In this document: positions 34,100 to 46,940 of the stretch, piece after piece
Layout of the letters: the number at the start of each line of letters is the position of its first letter
How positions within the stretch are numbered: position 1 is the stretch's first letter
Assembly: GCF_016545825.1 (NCBI RefSeq)
Contig: NC_052618.1
Location: 40,866,196 to 40,930,195 of the forward strand
Direction of reading: 5' to 3'
DNA: 64,000 nucleotides
DNA from: Eucalyptus grandis
Taxonomy: Eukaryota; Streptophyta; Magnoliopsida; Myrtales; Myrtaceae
Translations under genes and position numbers: made by a program
The notes under the pieces: model-generated
Database searches by the model: none
Told to the model about the DNA's origin: nothing
Seen by the model: the letters and a program-made list of their open reading frames with translations, nothing else

Positions 34100-35510
34100 G
34101 GATAATATCCGGCTCTCACCGATCCATTGTAGGCATCGCCACACGCACCTTCCGGTTCTTGATCCGTCTAACTGGGTTCTGGGATAGCATTAACTATACT
34201 CATGCTCCGATAGCGGATTCTTTTGGACGTTTGGCCGAAGCAGTTTGAAATGAGAAGGCCTTCGTGTCCCAAGAGATTTTGGATCTTGTGCTTGAAGGTG
34301 AAACATTAAATCGATTGAATGCCCCAATTCACCGTTATGGTAGTCACATTTCTTTGTCGGGTCATGCTTGCCGAATGTTTTTCGCGGTTGGGACGTTTTG
34401 GTTCATAGTAAGCAAACCTTTCTTTCGAAGGATCGCTGACACTTGGCATGGAGACCCGGGGAGAGGAGAAAATTGCCTTCTATTATTTGCTTGGGCAAAT
34501 GATTGATGGCTAGTGATTTGTGGTTGTCTTGGATTCATTTGGATGGAACACGTTTGACATTTTCTTGGCTATAAGCCACATTCACATCCCTTTGCGTTTC
34601 TTTCTCCTTCTTGGCAATGAATCTCCTACTAGATGGCTCAGTAAACCATCATTCCCTTATCCCCATCTCGATCTATTCTCCTACGGGAATAAGGCGATTG
34701 AAGCTCTCGACATACATCTTGGCCATTCGGTTACGGAACTCGGATGGAAGGGTCTTTACGAACAACTTCATCAACTCCTTGTTGGTGGGCTCGGGAGTAA
34801 TTTGGGCCGCCAAGTTTCTCCATCTCATAGCATACTCTTTAAATGACTCGCTCCTTTTCTTTTCCATCTGCTCCAAGTCTTCTCGGGAAGGCGCGATGTC
34901 CATGTTGAACTTGTCTTGTTTGAGGAATGCGTCAGCCACCCGTTCTGTGCCCGAGCGGAGTTCACATTTTCATCACGTACCCCGGTTTAGTGCGGGTCAG
35001 TCAAACTCGCATGGATTGATTGGATCATGAGGGCTCATTTTTGCGTGTTGGGTCATGCGCACGTGGTACATCTGCAGATGAGATTTTAGGCAGATGTGCC
35101 ATCATACTTCTCAAACTACGGCATTTTGAACTTGCTCGGCATTTTGACCTTCTCATAAACCGAGTCGAACGGGAGGGAGCTTTGTGACTCACTTAACGGC
35201 TATCTCACTTTCTCTTCCAGCCGCAACTCACTCATCACGATCTATCTTGGGAACACCATCAAGCTTGGCCTTCCAACAATGGCGGGTCATCTTCCGGCCA
35301 GGCATGTTTGTCATCAATCATTTGAACCTTGTTTGCTAGCCGGGATAATTACTTCGGGAAGAGGCGGGTGCGGTTGTTGGATTTGCTTGGAGGAATTGGA
35401 GATGATCCATCACAAGCTGTATAGAGGCGAGTACTTGTTGGAGTTGAGTCTCCACCAGCGGACATACGATCACGCATTTCATTTTGGTCAGCCATTTTAG
35501 CCCTTGATCG
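34100..35510 (-). pseudogene. Tat-type gag (minus element)
   Basis: The clearest part is 34939-34673 on the minus strand: FNMDIAPSREDLEQMEKKRS, ESFKEYAMRWRNLAAQITPE and NKELMKLFVKTLPSEFRNRM, the retrotransposon gag domain of Tat/Ogre elements. Sequence on either side (34100-34660 and 34950-35510) is in line with gag but broken by frameshifts and stops, so its limits are approximate. Confidence 0.78.
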
Positions 35511-35804
35511 TGTAATAATAGGCGATCGCGGTGGATCCGTTATGACTAAGGAGGAAAACGAAAAAAAATAAAATTGTAAGAACCGGTGACAAGATAGGAA
35601 AAATGGCCCATGACAATAGTCTAATCACCTGATTTTATTCAAGATTCATTTGAAACATTGAACCAAACTTCCTAACATTGAACTAAGAAATGAAATTCAA
35701 GTCCCTAAACATCAAACTAAAAATTGAAAATACTGAATTGAAATAAAAGTCCCTAGACATTGAACTAAAGAAACAAAATATCTCATTTTATATGCTTTCG
35801 GGAA

Positions 35805-37120
35805 CCCAACACCTTGCGAAGCTTTATTTTCAGCTTGAGCATTTTCACTTTCCGCTTAAGATGCTCAATTTCTGCTCGTTGGGTGGGCTTCTCGGTCACA
35901 TCAGGACTCCGGACGCAAGGCGGTAGGAATCCGGTGTTGTTGGATGTAGAACGCCCGTGCATGGTGAATCTCCTCTTAGCCCTTCAGTCTCATGGGCACC
36001 AAAAATCTTCTACGGATGACATTCGCTCACGTAGTAATGATCGTTTGGATCTCGTTGAAGTAGTGTAATCATTTCGAATGAAACGAACTTGGAACAAATC
36101 TGTCTTGAGAGGTGGGGAATTTCTTGAAGAGCTTTGTCGATGGGCCACTCTATGTGGATAATAGGAGTAGCACCGGAAATGCCCCGTGGCGGGATTGGTC
36201 CATCATGATTGTGAAAAAACAGCCTCCTCAATGTGGAGCCATTTAGTATGCCATAAGAATGCCTTAGGATTAGGGTTTTTCAAAAATTAATCAAACGGGC
36301 ATACTGTTTATGTGGGGAAAAATGTTCTAGAGCCGCAAATTTTTGTATGGGATGCCGAGAATCGTCTATCCTGAATTGTTTTATAAGATGCCCAAATCTT
36401 CTTATGTGGGAGAAAAACCATATTTGCAAAAGTTCGGGGAGGGCACGCATTGTCCTTTCCTCATTTTGTTTGAAACGGGTTAATGACAAAAATGTTTCAG
36501 CTAAAATCATATTCACATAATTTAGCCCGTGCAAACACGATTAACCACCCATGAATTGCAGGATTAATGGCATTTTTTCGATATGGAAAAACGATTAGCC
36601 CAAAAATGCTAACATGAAAATCCTGGCTTTTGAAATCATTGGTTGGTCTACAAAACATTTTCTAAGAATGAAAATGGACATGCAAAACAGTTGGCTTTGA
36701 CAAGCTTTCCTTACTCTCTCGGCTTCGATTTTAAAAATGAGATAATTTAGAGATAGAATCTATCCGATAGGCGGCCTAACAAGTTCCTTTTCCGGGGGGC
36801 ATTCTAATGGCAACACTATATTCTTCAAGTGTTGGAGTCAATTGAACTCACCAAACACAAAGGTGGAAGTCTGTGGACACCGGAAGTGAGGCAACGCCTA
36901 TATCACACCCCGGGGATGGATGTTGATCTCTAACCAGCGGGAGAAGTCGGGCGATCTGGCTTTCACATATCTCCCGACCATCTTGATCCTAATTGGTCCA
37001 ACCACCCCTTGAGCTCTTTTTTGGGAGTGGAAATGAATTGTATGTCGGTTTTTCCCCATTTTATATAAAATAAGGCCCGGCCAATGACACAATGTCATGG
37101 ACCAACGAAATTGCAAGTAA
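35805..37120 (-). pseudogene. Tat-type ORF1 upstream of gag (plant-mobile-domain / DUF7745-like)
   Basis: Between the 5' LTR and gag, the minus strand encodes pieces resembling the extra ORF1 of Ogre/Tat elements: NMILAETFLSLTRFKQNEER and ALPELLQIWFFSHIRRFGH at about 36510-36400. Near 36230-36010 lies HIEWPIDKALQEIPHLSRQI with later DPNDHYYVSECHP, and a Lys/Leu-rich coiled-coil-like end (EIEHLKRKVKMLKLKIKLRK) lies at about 35870-35810. An unknown, proline-containing stretch at 37116-36898 may be its N-terminal part. The function of this ORF is not known. The family assignment rests on the leucine-rich, W-containing motif pattern and the position. Confidence 0.55.
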
Positions 37121-37762
37121 GTAAATTACAGTAGTGAGAATTTAAACAACGTACTTTCACACGGTAATGGATGACAATCACATAGACACACGCATAAAAG
37201 TGAGGCTCGATTTCTGTCTAAACAGCTTAACAATGTGGAGCTAAAGGATGATCGACCGTTGCGGTCTTGCATTAACGAGTCGAGGTCCCCTAACTCCGGC
37301 TTAGTCGAATGGAATACTCGATAATCATGCAGTCTTGTGGATATGGACAAACACATTCGACACCATGAAAGAACTTTCGGAGAAAGGGAATGTCAACCTC
37401 TATATAACAATCTCGCTTTAGAAAGTATCATTCTCAACACCATCCTAAGAATCCTATCGCAGCCCGGAGTCCGGCGAATTCGTGTGTGCAATAGTGTAGT
37501 GCTAAAAACAATAAAACATGCATAACGAGTTTAATTGCAAACAACATTTTTATAGTTTAAATTCAACAATTCATCCTTAACTCCAGCTGCAAAACAAGGG
37601 TTAGCAAAGACTACTCCCCTTATACCTCCCATCTGCAAAAACATTTAACATTTTATGTTAGGAGCGTACCTTGTTTCCATGCTGCCAAACAAAATATTTT
37701 AAAAAGAAACAGGCCTATGTCCACTATGAGTTTTAACTCAATCCCTAGTGGATCATGAAGGC

Positions 37763-40700
37763 TGTCGCGACCTTCCAAAATTTTTGAAGGTGAATTAACT
37801 AAGAAGGCTAATGGATTACTAAGTCGAAGACTTGGCCCGAACTCTCCCAAGTCCCTACCAATCGCGACTTGATGTTAAGAAATTAATCTATTCAAACATG
37901 CAATTATACTCAATTTGGAGCCACTAATCAATTAGGGCTGGTTAGAAACCCAAGTAAAGTATTGGAGAATACTTTACTATTGTAGACAAAGATTCAAAAG
38001 GTTCGGGAACATGGTTACGCTAGATTAGTTTAACGCCCTTTCGGTACCTTTATTTTAATTTTAAAAATATTTTGCGAGCAATGTTGATTAATATTAACCT
38101 AAGCTCTGCATGCAAATGGTGGTCATGCGGGTACTGTCAATAAAATAACATTCAATAAAAATGCTAATAAAAATGCATGCCCTAAACATGATTTCTAAAA
38201 TGACAAGACACCTAATTTTCTTTTTCTTTTTTAAATGTTAATTATATGCAATCTTAATCTAAATTTAATATGCATGGATTTATTTTAATGACATGCGAGA
38301 TCCAATTCATATGGTATAACTTAAACTTATCACTATATGTATGCAATCTAATTTATATAATCCTAAATATGCATGTGCTACGTGATATGGGATGAATGAC
38401 ATGGTATTTCTACATGCATGCTCTTTTATGATTTTTTTTTTTTATAATGATTCATTTTTTAATGCATATATGCAACTTATGCTAAATAATGATGATATGA
38501 GATTGATTATGAATTAACCTATTAACTAACCAAGGAAATGATCTTTTTATTTTTATTTTTATTTTATTTTTAATGACATAATGTTTTATTGAAAGAAAGT
38601 AACAATAGTGCAATGATCATGTTTTAGCATTTTCTTTTTTATTAAAAAATTAAACTATAACTCATATGGCATGCATAACATTTTTTGTTCCTCTTCTTGT
38701 TTTACTAAATGAAAAGTGACTTAATATGAAATATGTATGTTGCTTTAATATGAAATATGTATGGACCTAAGTACCTAAGTTCTAGATATGACAATATGTA
38801 CTAATAAACAAATTCTAATTAAACCTATTATGCAAATTAATTAATATGTACCTAATATTTTTGGATTCTTTTTATTGAAATTCGAATTAAAACTAATTAG
38901 ACTAACTAAAGTGAATGATATTCTAATTTATTTTTAGGAATCAATTTAACTTACTATATCTTATCTTAAAAAATTATATAAAAGAAATCAAGACATGCCA
39001 ACATTATTTGAAATTAGTCCTAACAAAAATCACCCATCTAAAGTGTAATCTAAAAATTATAATCCTATAAATGCAATTCTAATTTACTGGCCCTAAAAAT
39101 ATAGTCTAATTTACTAAACCTAAAAGCTCTAATACAATATTTAGATTTTTATGTATTTTCTGATTTTTATTTTTATTTTAGTCTTTCCAAACAAGTAATT
39201 ATTTTAAAAGAATGAAGATAAGAATTAAAATAACCGAAAAAAAATAATCCGCTGTCTCATGGATTAAATTAACAATTATTTTAACTCTATACTAATTTAA
39301 CGATTGAAATATTATCAAAATTCCTAAAAATTAAAGTAATTAAAAAAATGACCCGGCGTCTTACCGGGTCAAATTAATGATTACCTTAATTTGAGATAAA
39401 ACCCCTAATGTCTACAAGGTTTTACAAATTATTGACATACAATACTACAATTCAAATAATTAAACTAAATGAATGCTATCAAATAAAATAAACAGAAAAA
39501 TAACATAAAAATAAAGACAGTAAAATAAACTAAACTACAAAAAGGTAAAAGTAAATATATAAAAAAAACTACCTAAGGAGGATAAGCCAACGTCAACGAG
39601 GAAGCGGATCGCAGGCAGAGGCGGTGCGGAAGCACGGCGTCAGCGAGGTCGGGGATGGCGAGGAAGGTCCTGGTGGCCGGAGCCGGGGCTGTCCGTCGGA
39701 GGTCGGCGGATTCGGCCGTAATCACACCTACAGCAAAACAAAGAAGGCAGTAGGTGGCTCTGTTCAGGCTGCAGCAGCGAGCAGAGCAGCAAACTCAGCA
39801 GCAGGGAGGTCACTCGGGCGTGCAGGCAGCAAGGGCAGAGACGCGCAGCAGCAGATGCAGAGGTCGCGGCAAGCTTCGGGAAGACCAACGAAAGCAGCGG
39901 TGAAGGCGTGCGGTGCTCCGGGCAGTTGCAAGTCGCCGGTGCGGGGCATCGGGTGAAAGTCTGCTGCAGGCGAAACGGCGCGGCTTCAGCAAGTGTCGGT
40001 GAGGGCTGGAGCGGATCACGAACAGAGCAGCGGTCGTCAGGGAAACTCGGAGCCGGCACAATGCAGACGTTGGGCAAATCTGGCTCGGGTCCGGTCTCGG
40101 CAGAGCTTCGGCAGAGGAAGCAGCGGACCGACAGCAGGGCAAACATTGGGTCGTCGCGGGTCGGTAGCCAGGTGTCGCACGGTGCGGCGGTGAGCTGCTA
40201 CGGCGTTGACGCTCGTGGGTCAGGCAGAAACAAAGCCGAGGCGTTGCTGGTGATCGGGCGCAGGGCTGGCGGAGCGCGGCGAGGATAGGAAGCGCGGACG
40301 GATGCCGATGGAGTTGTGAGCGAGGCAGACGGCGGGCGTAGCGCTGGCTGGGGCGCGGTGGTGCAGTCGCGGCGGCGCGGGGTGGCGCAAGTGCGATGGG
40401 CAACAGGCACCGGCTGTTTGGAGAAGACAGACTGTAGCCCCTTTTTTTTTTTTTTTTCTTTTCTTGTTTTTTTTCTCCTCTCTCCTGTCACTCTCACGTC
40501 TCCTGTCTTTGTCTCTCTCTGCTGTTTTCTTCTCTGCCGCCCCCTGTTGCTGTTGTACTTCGGCAGAAAAGCCCAAAAAAAAAGCTTCAGCTGACTTTTC
40601 CTTTTCGAAACCTCTCTTCCCTTTCCTCTCTTTTCACTTTTTCTCCTTTTTCTTGCCCCGAAAGATGAAGAGAGCCCCCTACTTACCATTTCACTTGAGA

Positions 40701-40770
40701 TTTTGATGGGTCTGCTGGGCTGGGCTCACTTTTATGTAGAAGCCTATTAAAATGCAACCTAAAATTTTGA
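37763..40770 (-). repeat. 5' LTR of the minus-oriented Tat element
   Basis: Its inner end (minus strand ...GGAAGGTCGCGACA) is at 37763. Going outward on the minus strand are the landmarks CTTGGGAGAGTTCGGG, GATTAGTGGCTCC, GGTACCGAAAGGGCG and GTACCCGCATGACC, an AT-rich block, and a GC-rich leader (39600-40400) followed by pyrimidine/purine-rich sequence. These occur in the same order as in the LTR at 22083. The outer end is uncertain: a TG start at about 40770 is a guess, because the terminal sequence does not match TGTTGACACC. GC-rich open frames of up to 197 codons here have Ala/Arg/Pro-rich composition only and are not genes. Confidence 0.7.
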
Positions 40771-42185
40771 ACTCATATGATAATCTATATGGATAAATTA
40801 AAAGATGCTATATTTGGCCTACATAAATGGGATATCTATCTATTTTTGTTGCAATAGCCAAGAATGATCAACGTGAGGCTATATATAAGTGTGTATGGTC
40901 CAGGGTGGCGGTTCCACCCTAAAATCGTGAATCACCCACTAACGATTAGTTAGAAAAATAGGAATCGAAACCATTGGTTGCGTAGGATTAGGCTTGGGAA
41001 CCGGTTGTTGATCCGATCTGGTTACCGAGTGGATCCATGGCCTCTCCTGAAATATCAACCAAATATTGCCAATCTTTTTTACTATAAAGTCTACAGCAGG
41101 AATGAGGGAAATCAAAATTGGCAAGATAATGAGAGAGAATTCTGTGGCTCGGAGCCTTGTAATAAAGAACCAAAATAAACTAGATCCCACAGGGTGCCGT
41201 AAGATCGTGCATTCTACCAAACAGACGTGATGGTTTTCATCTCGAAAGATCCCCAACAAAAGAACACTTGCAAACCTGGAAACACAAGTGATGAAGGGCA
41301 GATTACACACAAGGCAATTAGTAATACAGAAACTAATTGTTTCGACGAGGAAAATGCAAAACCAAGATAATCTAATTCTCATCACCTGTGGAACACTGGA
41401 CCCTCCTCCCTCTAGGGCATAAACTGCTGTCCACTTTCATGATACGTACTTGAGCTCGTCCACATCCAGCGGATTGCATCCCACAACTACTTTCCTCTTC
41501 CTCAGTAGTTTTCTCTAGTACTAATGGACGACATGAGCAAGAGAAATCATCACCATTGGTGAGAAAGGCTTTTTAGAAATTTAGGGGTTTAGGGTTTTGG
41601 CTCGAACCGACCAAACAAACAAATAACTTATGGGATTTAGTGAGTAGATTGAAGATTAGGAGTTCGAACTTACAGTAAATGGAGGGGAGAGAGGGAGGCA
41701 ATGAACCACAGTGTAGCTATCCGTCGATCAAAGGTGAGAGGCACGGCTGTGAGTCGAGAGATGGAGCGATGAACTATGGCGTGGCCGTGAGTTGAGACAC
41801 ACATGCAGCTGTGAGTTGAGAGATGGAGAATAGGAGATGCGGATGGAAACGAGACAGTGAGAGCTTGAGTGATTTCAAGAGACGAGATGGACTGGAGAAC
41901 TATGAGAGAATAACATGACTGAGTTGAGCCCTAAATTTTAGATTTATTGATTTTGAATTTTTTTAATATGAAAAATTAATATATAATTATGATACATATT
42001 ATTATAGTACCGTTCATCTAGTTTGGGTGGCGAGATTCGCCAATTGAGCTGGGAACCGGGTGGTACCTATTAGTTTCCATAAGTGAAACCGAGAACAGAT
42101 CAATTCCCTTAAGAACCATCGGTTTGGGCCGGTCGATCTGGTTTTTAGGTCCAAGTGGGTCCCCGTTCCTTTGCACCCTTAGCTC

Positions 42186-42230
<45 letters not shown>

Positions 42231-42779
42231 AGGAAAGATGATGTTGTCTGATTTTCATTAAGCTGTGATTGGATGTTGATTTGAGAATTTGAGAAAGATG
42301 GTGTTGTTTGGTTTTCATTAAGGCCCGATGATCGAAGGTTGATTCATGGTTCAATTTGCTTGAGACACATTGTTCTCAAATTGATTTTCATTGGATCTCC
42401 CTTCATTAGGTGGGTAGAATTTGTCGTGTTTTAGTGAGATTTATTTTTTCATCTCTTATGAAATTCATGTATATTGCCAAATATGATGTTCTTGATGTTG
42501 TTGCTGCCATGTACCTCTAGTATTAATTAGAGAATAATTTTATATACCTAATTTTGTTAGCGCAAATGGTCATCCCTCCTACTACCAGTAGCATATCTTC
42601 CATCGTTGTACTATTCTATCTAATTGTCCATCGGTTTAGGGAGGAAAGTAGCTTTATGTTGGAGTTTAGTCCCTAATATAGTTTGAACAACTTCAAAAAA
42701 TGAGTAGCGACCCTTGGATCTCGATTGGATGCAATAATTTTAGAATACTGTCAATTTAGTTTCCTCTTGAAGAATTTTA
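40771..42779. other. spacer, no gene supported
   Basis: The longest frame (148 codons, minus, 41385-40939) has no recognisable domain. GGGAACCGG-containing sequence occurs near 40995 and 42050, suggesting repeat remnants. A (GA)n run lies at 42187-42228. Confidence 0.45.
42187..42228. repeat. (GA)n microsatellite
   Basis: About 21 uninterrupted GA repeats following AGCTCTA. Confidence 0.97.
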
Positions 42780-43725
42780 GGACGCGTTTGGTAACGATTA
42801 TGTTCTAGGGAATAAATTTTGATCATAAATGATTCTTTTTATTATATTCACAGGCGATTCTAAACATTTAAATTTGTTTAGTAGCATTCAAAATTTCTGA
42901 TTAGAAATAGAATTATGTTTAATCTTAGTGCTTATTAATTCTTATCCAAATCAATTTATTTTAATTTTTAAATATTTATTTTACTTTTTTCCTTTTTCTC
43001 TATTCTTCTTCTTCTTCTTCTTCTTCTTCTTCTTCTTCTTCTTCTTCTTCTTCTTCTTCTTCTTCTTCTTCTTCTTCTTCTTCTTGTGGTCGGTGGCGGG
43101 CGACAACCTCACCCGTGTCGCCGGCCCTCGGCGAGCCGATTCTTCTTCTTCTTCTTCTTCTTCTTGTGGTCGGTCGCCGGACCGGCAACCTCTGATGTCG
43201 CCGGCCACAGCGAGCCGGTCTCGCGGGGGCAGGGGCGATGTGCGCACGGCCACCGGCGGGGCCAGGCGGAAGCCTTAGGTGGCGAGGCAAGCCTCACCGG
43301 TGGCCGGGCGAACCTCAGGGTGGGTGAGGCCCGCAGCCCTTGGCGGGCAGGCGGGCCTCATTTCAGGGCTAGGTGGGCCTTGTCGAGGCCCGGCGAGCCT
43401 CACCGGGCTGGGGCTCGCCGGGGGGGCGGGCGAGGCTGCTGCTGCCGGTGAGAGCTCGGCCTTGCCGGATTTGAGGAGGCCGAGCCTTGTTGGTGGTTAG
43501 GCTTGCCTCCCGGCGAGCTCGTCGAACCCGGCGGCGGCGAGGCGGCGGTGCGAATGGCGGCAAACGGCGGATGGCGGCGGTGGCGGACGGGCCGGCGGTC
43601 ATGAGATAGGTGAAGGAAGAAAAAGAATTTTTGGTTTTTATTCTCAATTTTGATTACGGAATAAGAATCAACTTTTTATTCTTGATTCAAACATTTCCCG
43701 AGAACAAAAATTTTACTAAACACGA
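42780..43725. mobile_element. GC-core inverted-repeat element, copy 1 (MITE-like, 946 bp)
   Basis: The left end reads GGACGCGTTTGGTAACGATT with TGTTCTAGGGA following. The right end, on the minus strand, reads TCGTGTTTAGTAAAATTTTT with TGTTCTCGGGA following. TTA flanks both sides (42777-42779 and 43726-43728). Between AT-rich arms is a (TTC)n tract and a core of about 500 bases of very high GC, rich in short GGCGAGCC/GGCTCGCC palindromes. No transposase is encoded. TTA duplications and GTTTGG-containing ends resemble PIF/Harbinger-derived elements; this class is an inference. Confidence 0.65.
43003..43085. repeat. (TTC)n microsatellite
   Basis: About 27 TTC/CTT repeats inside the GC-core element. 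A shorter copy lies at 43139-43165, and both are followed by TTGTGGTCGGT, so the tract and its right flank were duplicated together. Confidence 0.95.
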
Positions 43726-43728
43726 TTA

Positions 43729-45562
43729 GAGCCCAAGGCGGTGCAGGAACAAAATCGGAATTTAGTGTCTTGTTTGGATGGTTCTTGAATAGGGCCTTAG
43801 TGTTTCGTGTAAAAACAAACATAGATCTTTTTTTATTTATTAAATTTCAAAAAGCATTTGTAAATATAAAATCATTCATACAAGAAAACAACTAATAATT
43901 TTTTTTCCAAGTAACTGTTGGTAACTTACCAACACCTTTATGAAATCACCAACTTCTTATAATTTGCGAAGTAGCAATTTTTTACTAACTTATCACCACT
44001 TCTAATTTAATAATTTTTAAAATAAAATTACCAACGTAATTAAAATGATTTACTAATTTTTATTAGATTAAATTAACTAATTTTGAGTCACCACCTCTTA
44101 TTTTAGTTGTTTGTCAACATAAATTACCAACATGTTTTGGGTCATAAGCTCTCATTTTATCAGACGTCATACTCAAATGTGATTCATATTGGCTCCACCG
44201 TGGCATTTATATATCTCATACTCTGGTGTTGTACTTGATGCCTTGATGGCAACATCAGCTGTAGTTAGTTAGATTTGGCTATGGAGGGATTTTGATTAGA
44301 AAATTTGTAAAAATGGAAAAAACTGATAAAACAAATAAAAAATATATAAATTTGATTATATATAAAGGGATGAAGGGTAGAACTTTTTATTAGATGTGAT
44401 CCAAGCTCGCTCAACATCAATCGTACAGCATTACAGATACAACACCAGAAGCTTCCGCTTCACGACTTAATCACTTCGAATCACATATCTTTCCAGTAAT
44501 ATGTAGATCTATACTACTTCGTATTATGATTTCGCCATTTTTCCGTCCGTCTCTGATTTTGAATAAAATATTTCCTCTAACCATCATTATGATCAGTTGG
44601 TGGATTACAAACATGAAATACCCCAAATTACATTTAGTTAATATAGTAGAGTCTAATATCCATAACTGGTAATTCACGAATTCTAGACAAAAATTAAAGA
44701 GGATTTGAAGGCCTGGGTCTAATAGAGGATATAAATTTCTTACGTCGTGTCCCATGTACTTTGCTTTGCCTTTCTGGTCACCACGCCTTGCTTGGACTTG
44801 ATCGCACGGAACAAGCGTGTGGCCAATGTTTAGGATATCATCTTGGCACACCTTGAGCTCATGGAGCCGTTTTGATAACTCTATAAAATAAATTTATTTT
44901 ACATATTTTAGGTAATAAATAATACAATATTTGTGAAAAAAAATATATTTGGATTTACTTTTATTTACTCAAATTTTCCTTGTTTATGTAGCATAATGTT
45001 ACATGGAGAAAATAAGGAAAAAATTGCAAATAGAAGGAAAGAAGAATTTTGTAACTCGGGATGTGTTAGCAATTGGATGCAAATTAGAATTTTGTGATTT
45101 ATTCCTAATTTCGTGTGAAAGTATTGGAAGGTGGATACCAAATTAGAATTCAATGATTTATTCCCTAATTTTATGCAAAAAATAAAAATAAAATAAGCAA
45201 TTGCTTTGTGATAGAAGTCTTGGATGTACCTACAAATAGGATAACTTTGAGAGCTTGGAAAGACGGTTAGGTTTTTATATTTAAAATCATTTTTCATTGT
45301 TCTGGGAAAATTTTAAGTATTTTGAGAGAAGACAAAAAGTGGCTATAGAATTCTTGTTTTTCATCAAGATGTTCGACTTAATTTATATTTCCATTTGTTA
45401 ATCTATTATATTCTAATTTTCTTTTGTTAGAGTTACGATGTAGTCTGATTATGATGATATGAATTTCATGCTTTTTATGTTTTATAAGTGATTTCTTTCA
45501 TGCAAGTTATATATTATTATGATTAAAGCTTTTAAATGATTGTCCACCATTTGAATGATCTA
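43729..45562. other. AT-rich spacer with a possible orphan exon
   Basis: Mostly low-complexity AT-rich DNA. The only coding-like part is a possible minus-strand exon at 44748-44883, listed separately. Another frame at 45297-44965 (110 codons) has no recognisable motif. Confidence 0.45.
44748..44883 (-). pseudogene. possible isolated exon of an unrecognised gene
   Basis: On the minus strand a frame reads LSKRLHELKVCQDDILNIGH, TLVPCDQVQARRGDQKG and KAKYMGHD. It is preceded by an acceptor-like TTTATAG and followed by a donor-like GTAAG. The residue composition looks like protein, unlike the surrounding AT-rich frames. I do not recognise the family, and no other exon is visible within a few kb. 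It could be a gene fragment or chance. Confidence 0.3.
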
Positions 45563-46443
45563 GGGTGCGTTTGTTTGTGTTTAATGTTCAAAAATTATTC
45601 CGAGAACGGAAATAGAAAAAACTATTTATGTTAGAGGAATAATTTTGACCCGAGGAAAGACGCGTTTGGTAAAACATTTCCGGAAATAAAAAATAAATAG
45701 AAACACGTTTGGTAAATTTATATTTTTTATTTCTTTTAATTTTTAAATATTTTTATTTTATTTTTCCTTTTTTTCTTTCTTTTTTCTTCTTTTCGCGGCG
45801 ACCTCACCACAGGCTGGGCGAGCTCGGCCTCGTCGGGCTCGCCCGGCCAAAGGCGGGGACCTCACCACAGCGCGACGACCGGCCTCGCCTTGGCCCAGCA
45901 AGCTTGGCCCCTCGCCCCAGATCCGGCGGGCCAAGCGTCGCCGGCCCCCAGGCGAGCTCGGCCTCGGCTGGATGGCGAGCTTGGCTCGCCTAGCCAAGGC
46001 AGAGCGGAAGCCTCGCTAGAGGTCGGCGACCTCGCCCGGCCCACGACTCGGCTCGGCTTCGCCGGATCTGGGCAAGCTTGAGCTCGCCCACCAAGGCGAG
46101 ACCGAGCATCGCTAGGCGCGGGCGGTCGGCATCGCCGCACCTCGACGGCGTGGGCGGCCCCTCGACGGCCGGTTGTCGGCCATAGTCGGCGCAACAAAAG
46201 AAAAGAAAGAAGAAAAAAAAAAAGAGAAGAAAGAAAGAAGAAAGAAAATTTGTTCTTCAAAAGTGTTTTATTTTGGAACAAAAAAAATAATTTTTTTGTT
46301 TCTTATTTCCGTTCAATTTTGTTCCGGGAACAAAAAATAGAGTTTGAACAAAAATGCAAACAAATGCGTTTACGATTCTTTTTTTGTTAAAAGGGAACCA
46401 AAAACAAAATTTTTGTTCATAAACAGAACAAAAGAACACAGCC
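45563..46443. mobile_element. GC-core inverted-repeat element, copy 2 (881 bp)
   Basis: The left end is GGGTGCGTTTGTTTGTGTTT; the right end on the minus strand is GGCTGTGTTCTTTTGTTCTG. The arms carry several GTTCCGGGAACA-like palindromes. The core (about 45790-46195) is very GC-rich with many CTCGCC/GGCGAG repeats, like the copies at 42780 and 60654. The flanking triplets (CTA and TTG) do not match, so a target duplication is not shown for this copy. Confidence 0.6.
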
Positions 46444-46940
46444 TTGCATGCCCTAATGTGCATGTTTAAGATTGAGAAATGATGATACGTAATTTGCTCC
46501 TTATAATATAAATCATGAATTAAATGTGGATAGAAATATATCACATTATTTGTGTGGCTTTCGGTGATAAGGTGGTCTAAAGATTCATTATAAATTAAAA
46601 ATGTTCACAAATTCTAATGCACTTTATTTATTTAAATTCATATAGAGATATAGTGAATTGATAAACTGAATAAGTTTGCTATATCCAAAGATAAGATAGT
46701 AAATAGATTAGAAAATTCTACTATCATATATTTGACATCGTTCTTATACTCATAATAATCTAAATACATATTTAGTGGCTATGGTAAAATTGGATGCTTT
46801 AACGTATTTATTTGATTGATTAACTACTTTTAGTTATAGAATTTTGCTTCTAAGATTGTCAATTTTAATTTATTCTCAATTTTATTTTGATTTATTAGAT
46901 CATTTTTATAATCACTACATTTTTATATTCAATTGGCTTA
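46444..46940. other. AT-rich spacer, nothing recognised
   Basis: No open frame or repeat of note is seen. Confidence 0.5.

Noticed and set aside
39624..40706. GC-rich open frames up to 197 codons
   Set aside because: They lie in the LTR of the minus Tat element, overlap in most frames and have no domain.
40895..42182. Possible transposon with GGGAACCGG-containing ends
   Set aside because: The ends do not align convincingly as inverted repeats and no target duplication is visible.
42928..43451. Open frames with long Phe, Glu, Lys or Ser runs
   Set aside because: They are translations of the (TTC)n microsatellite in different frames.
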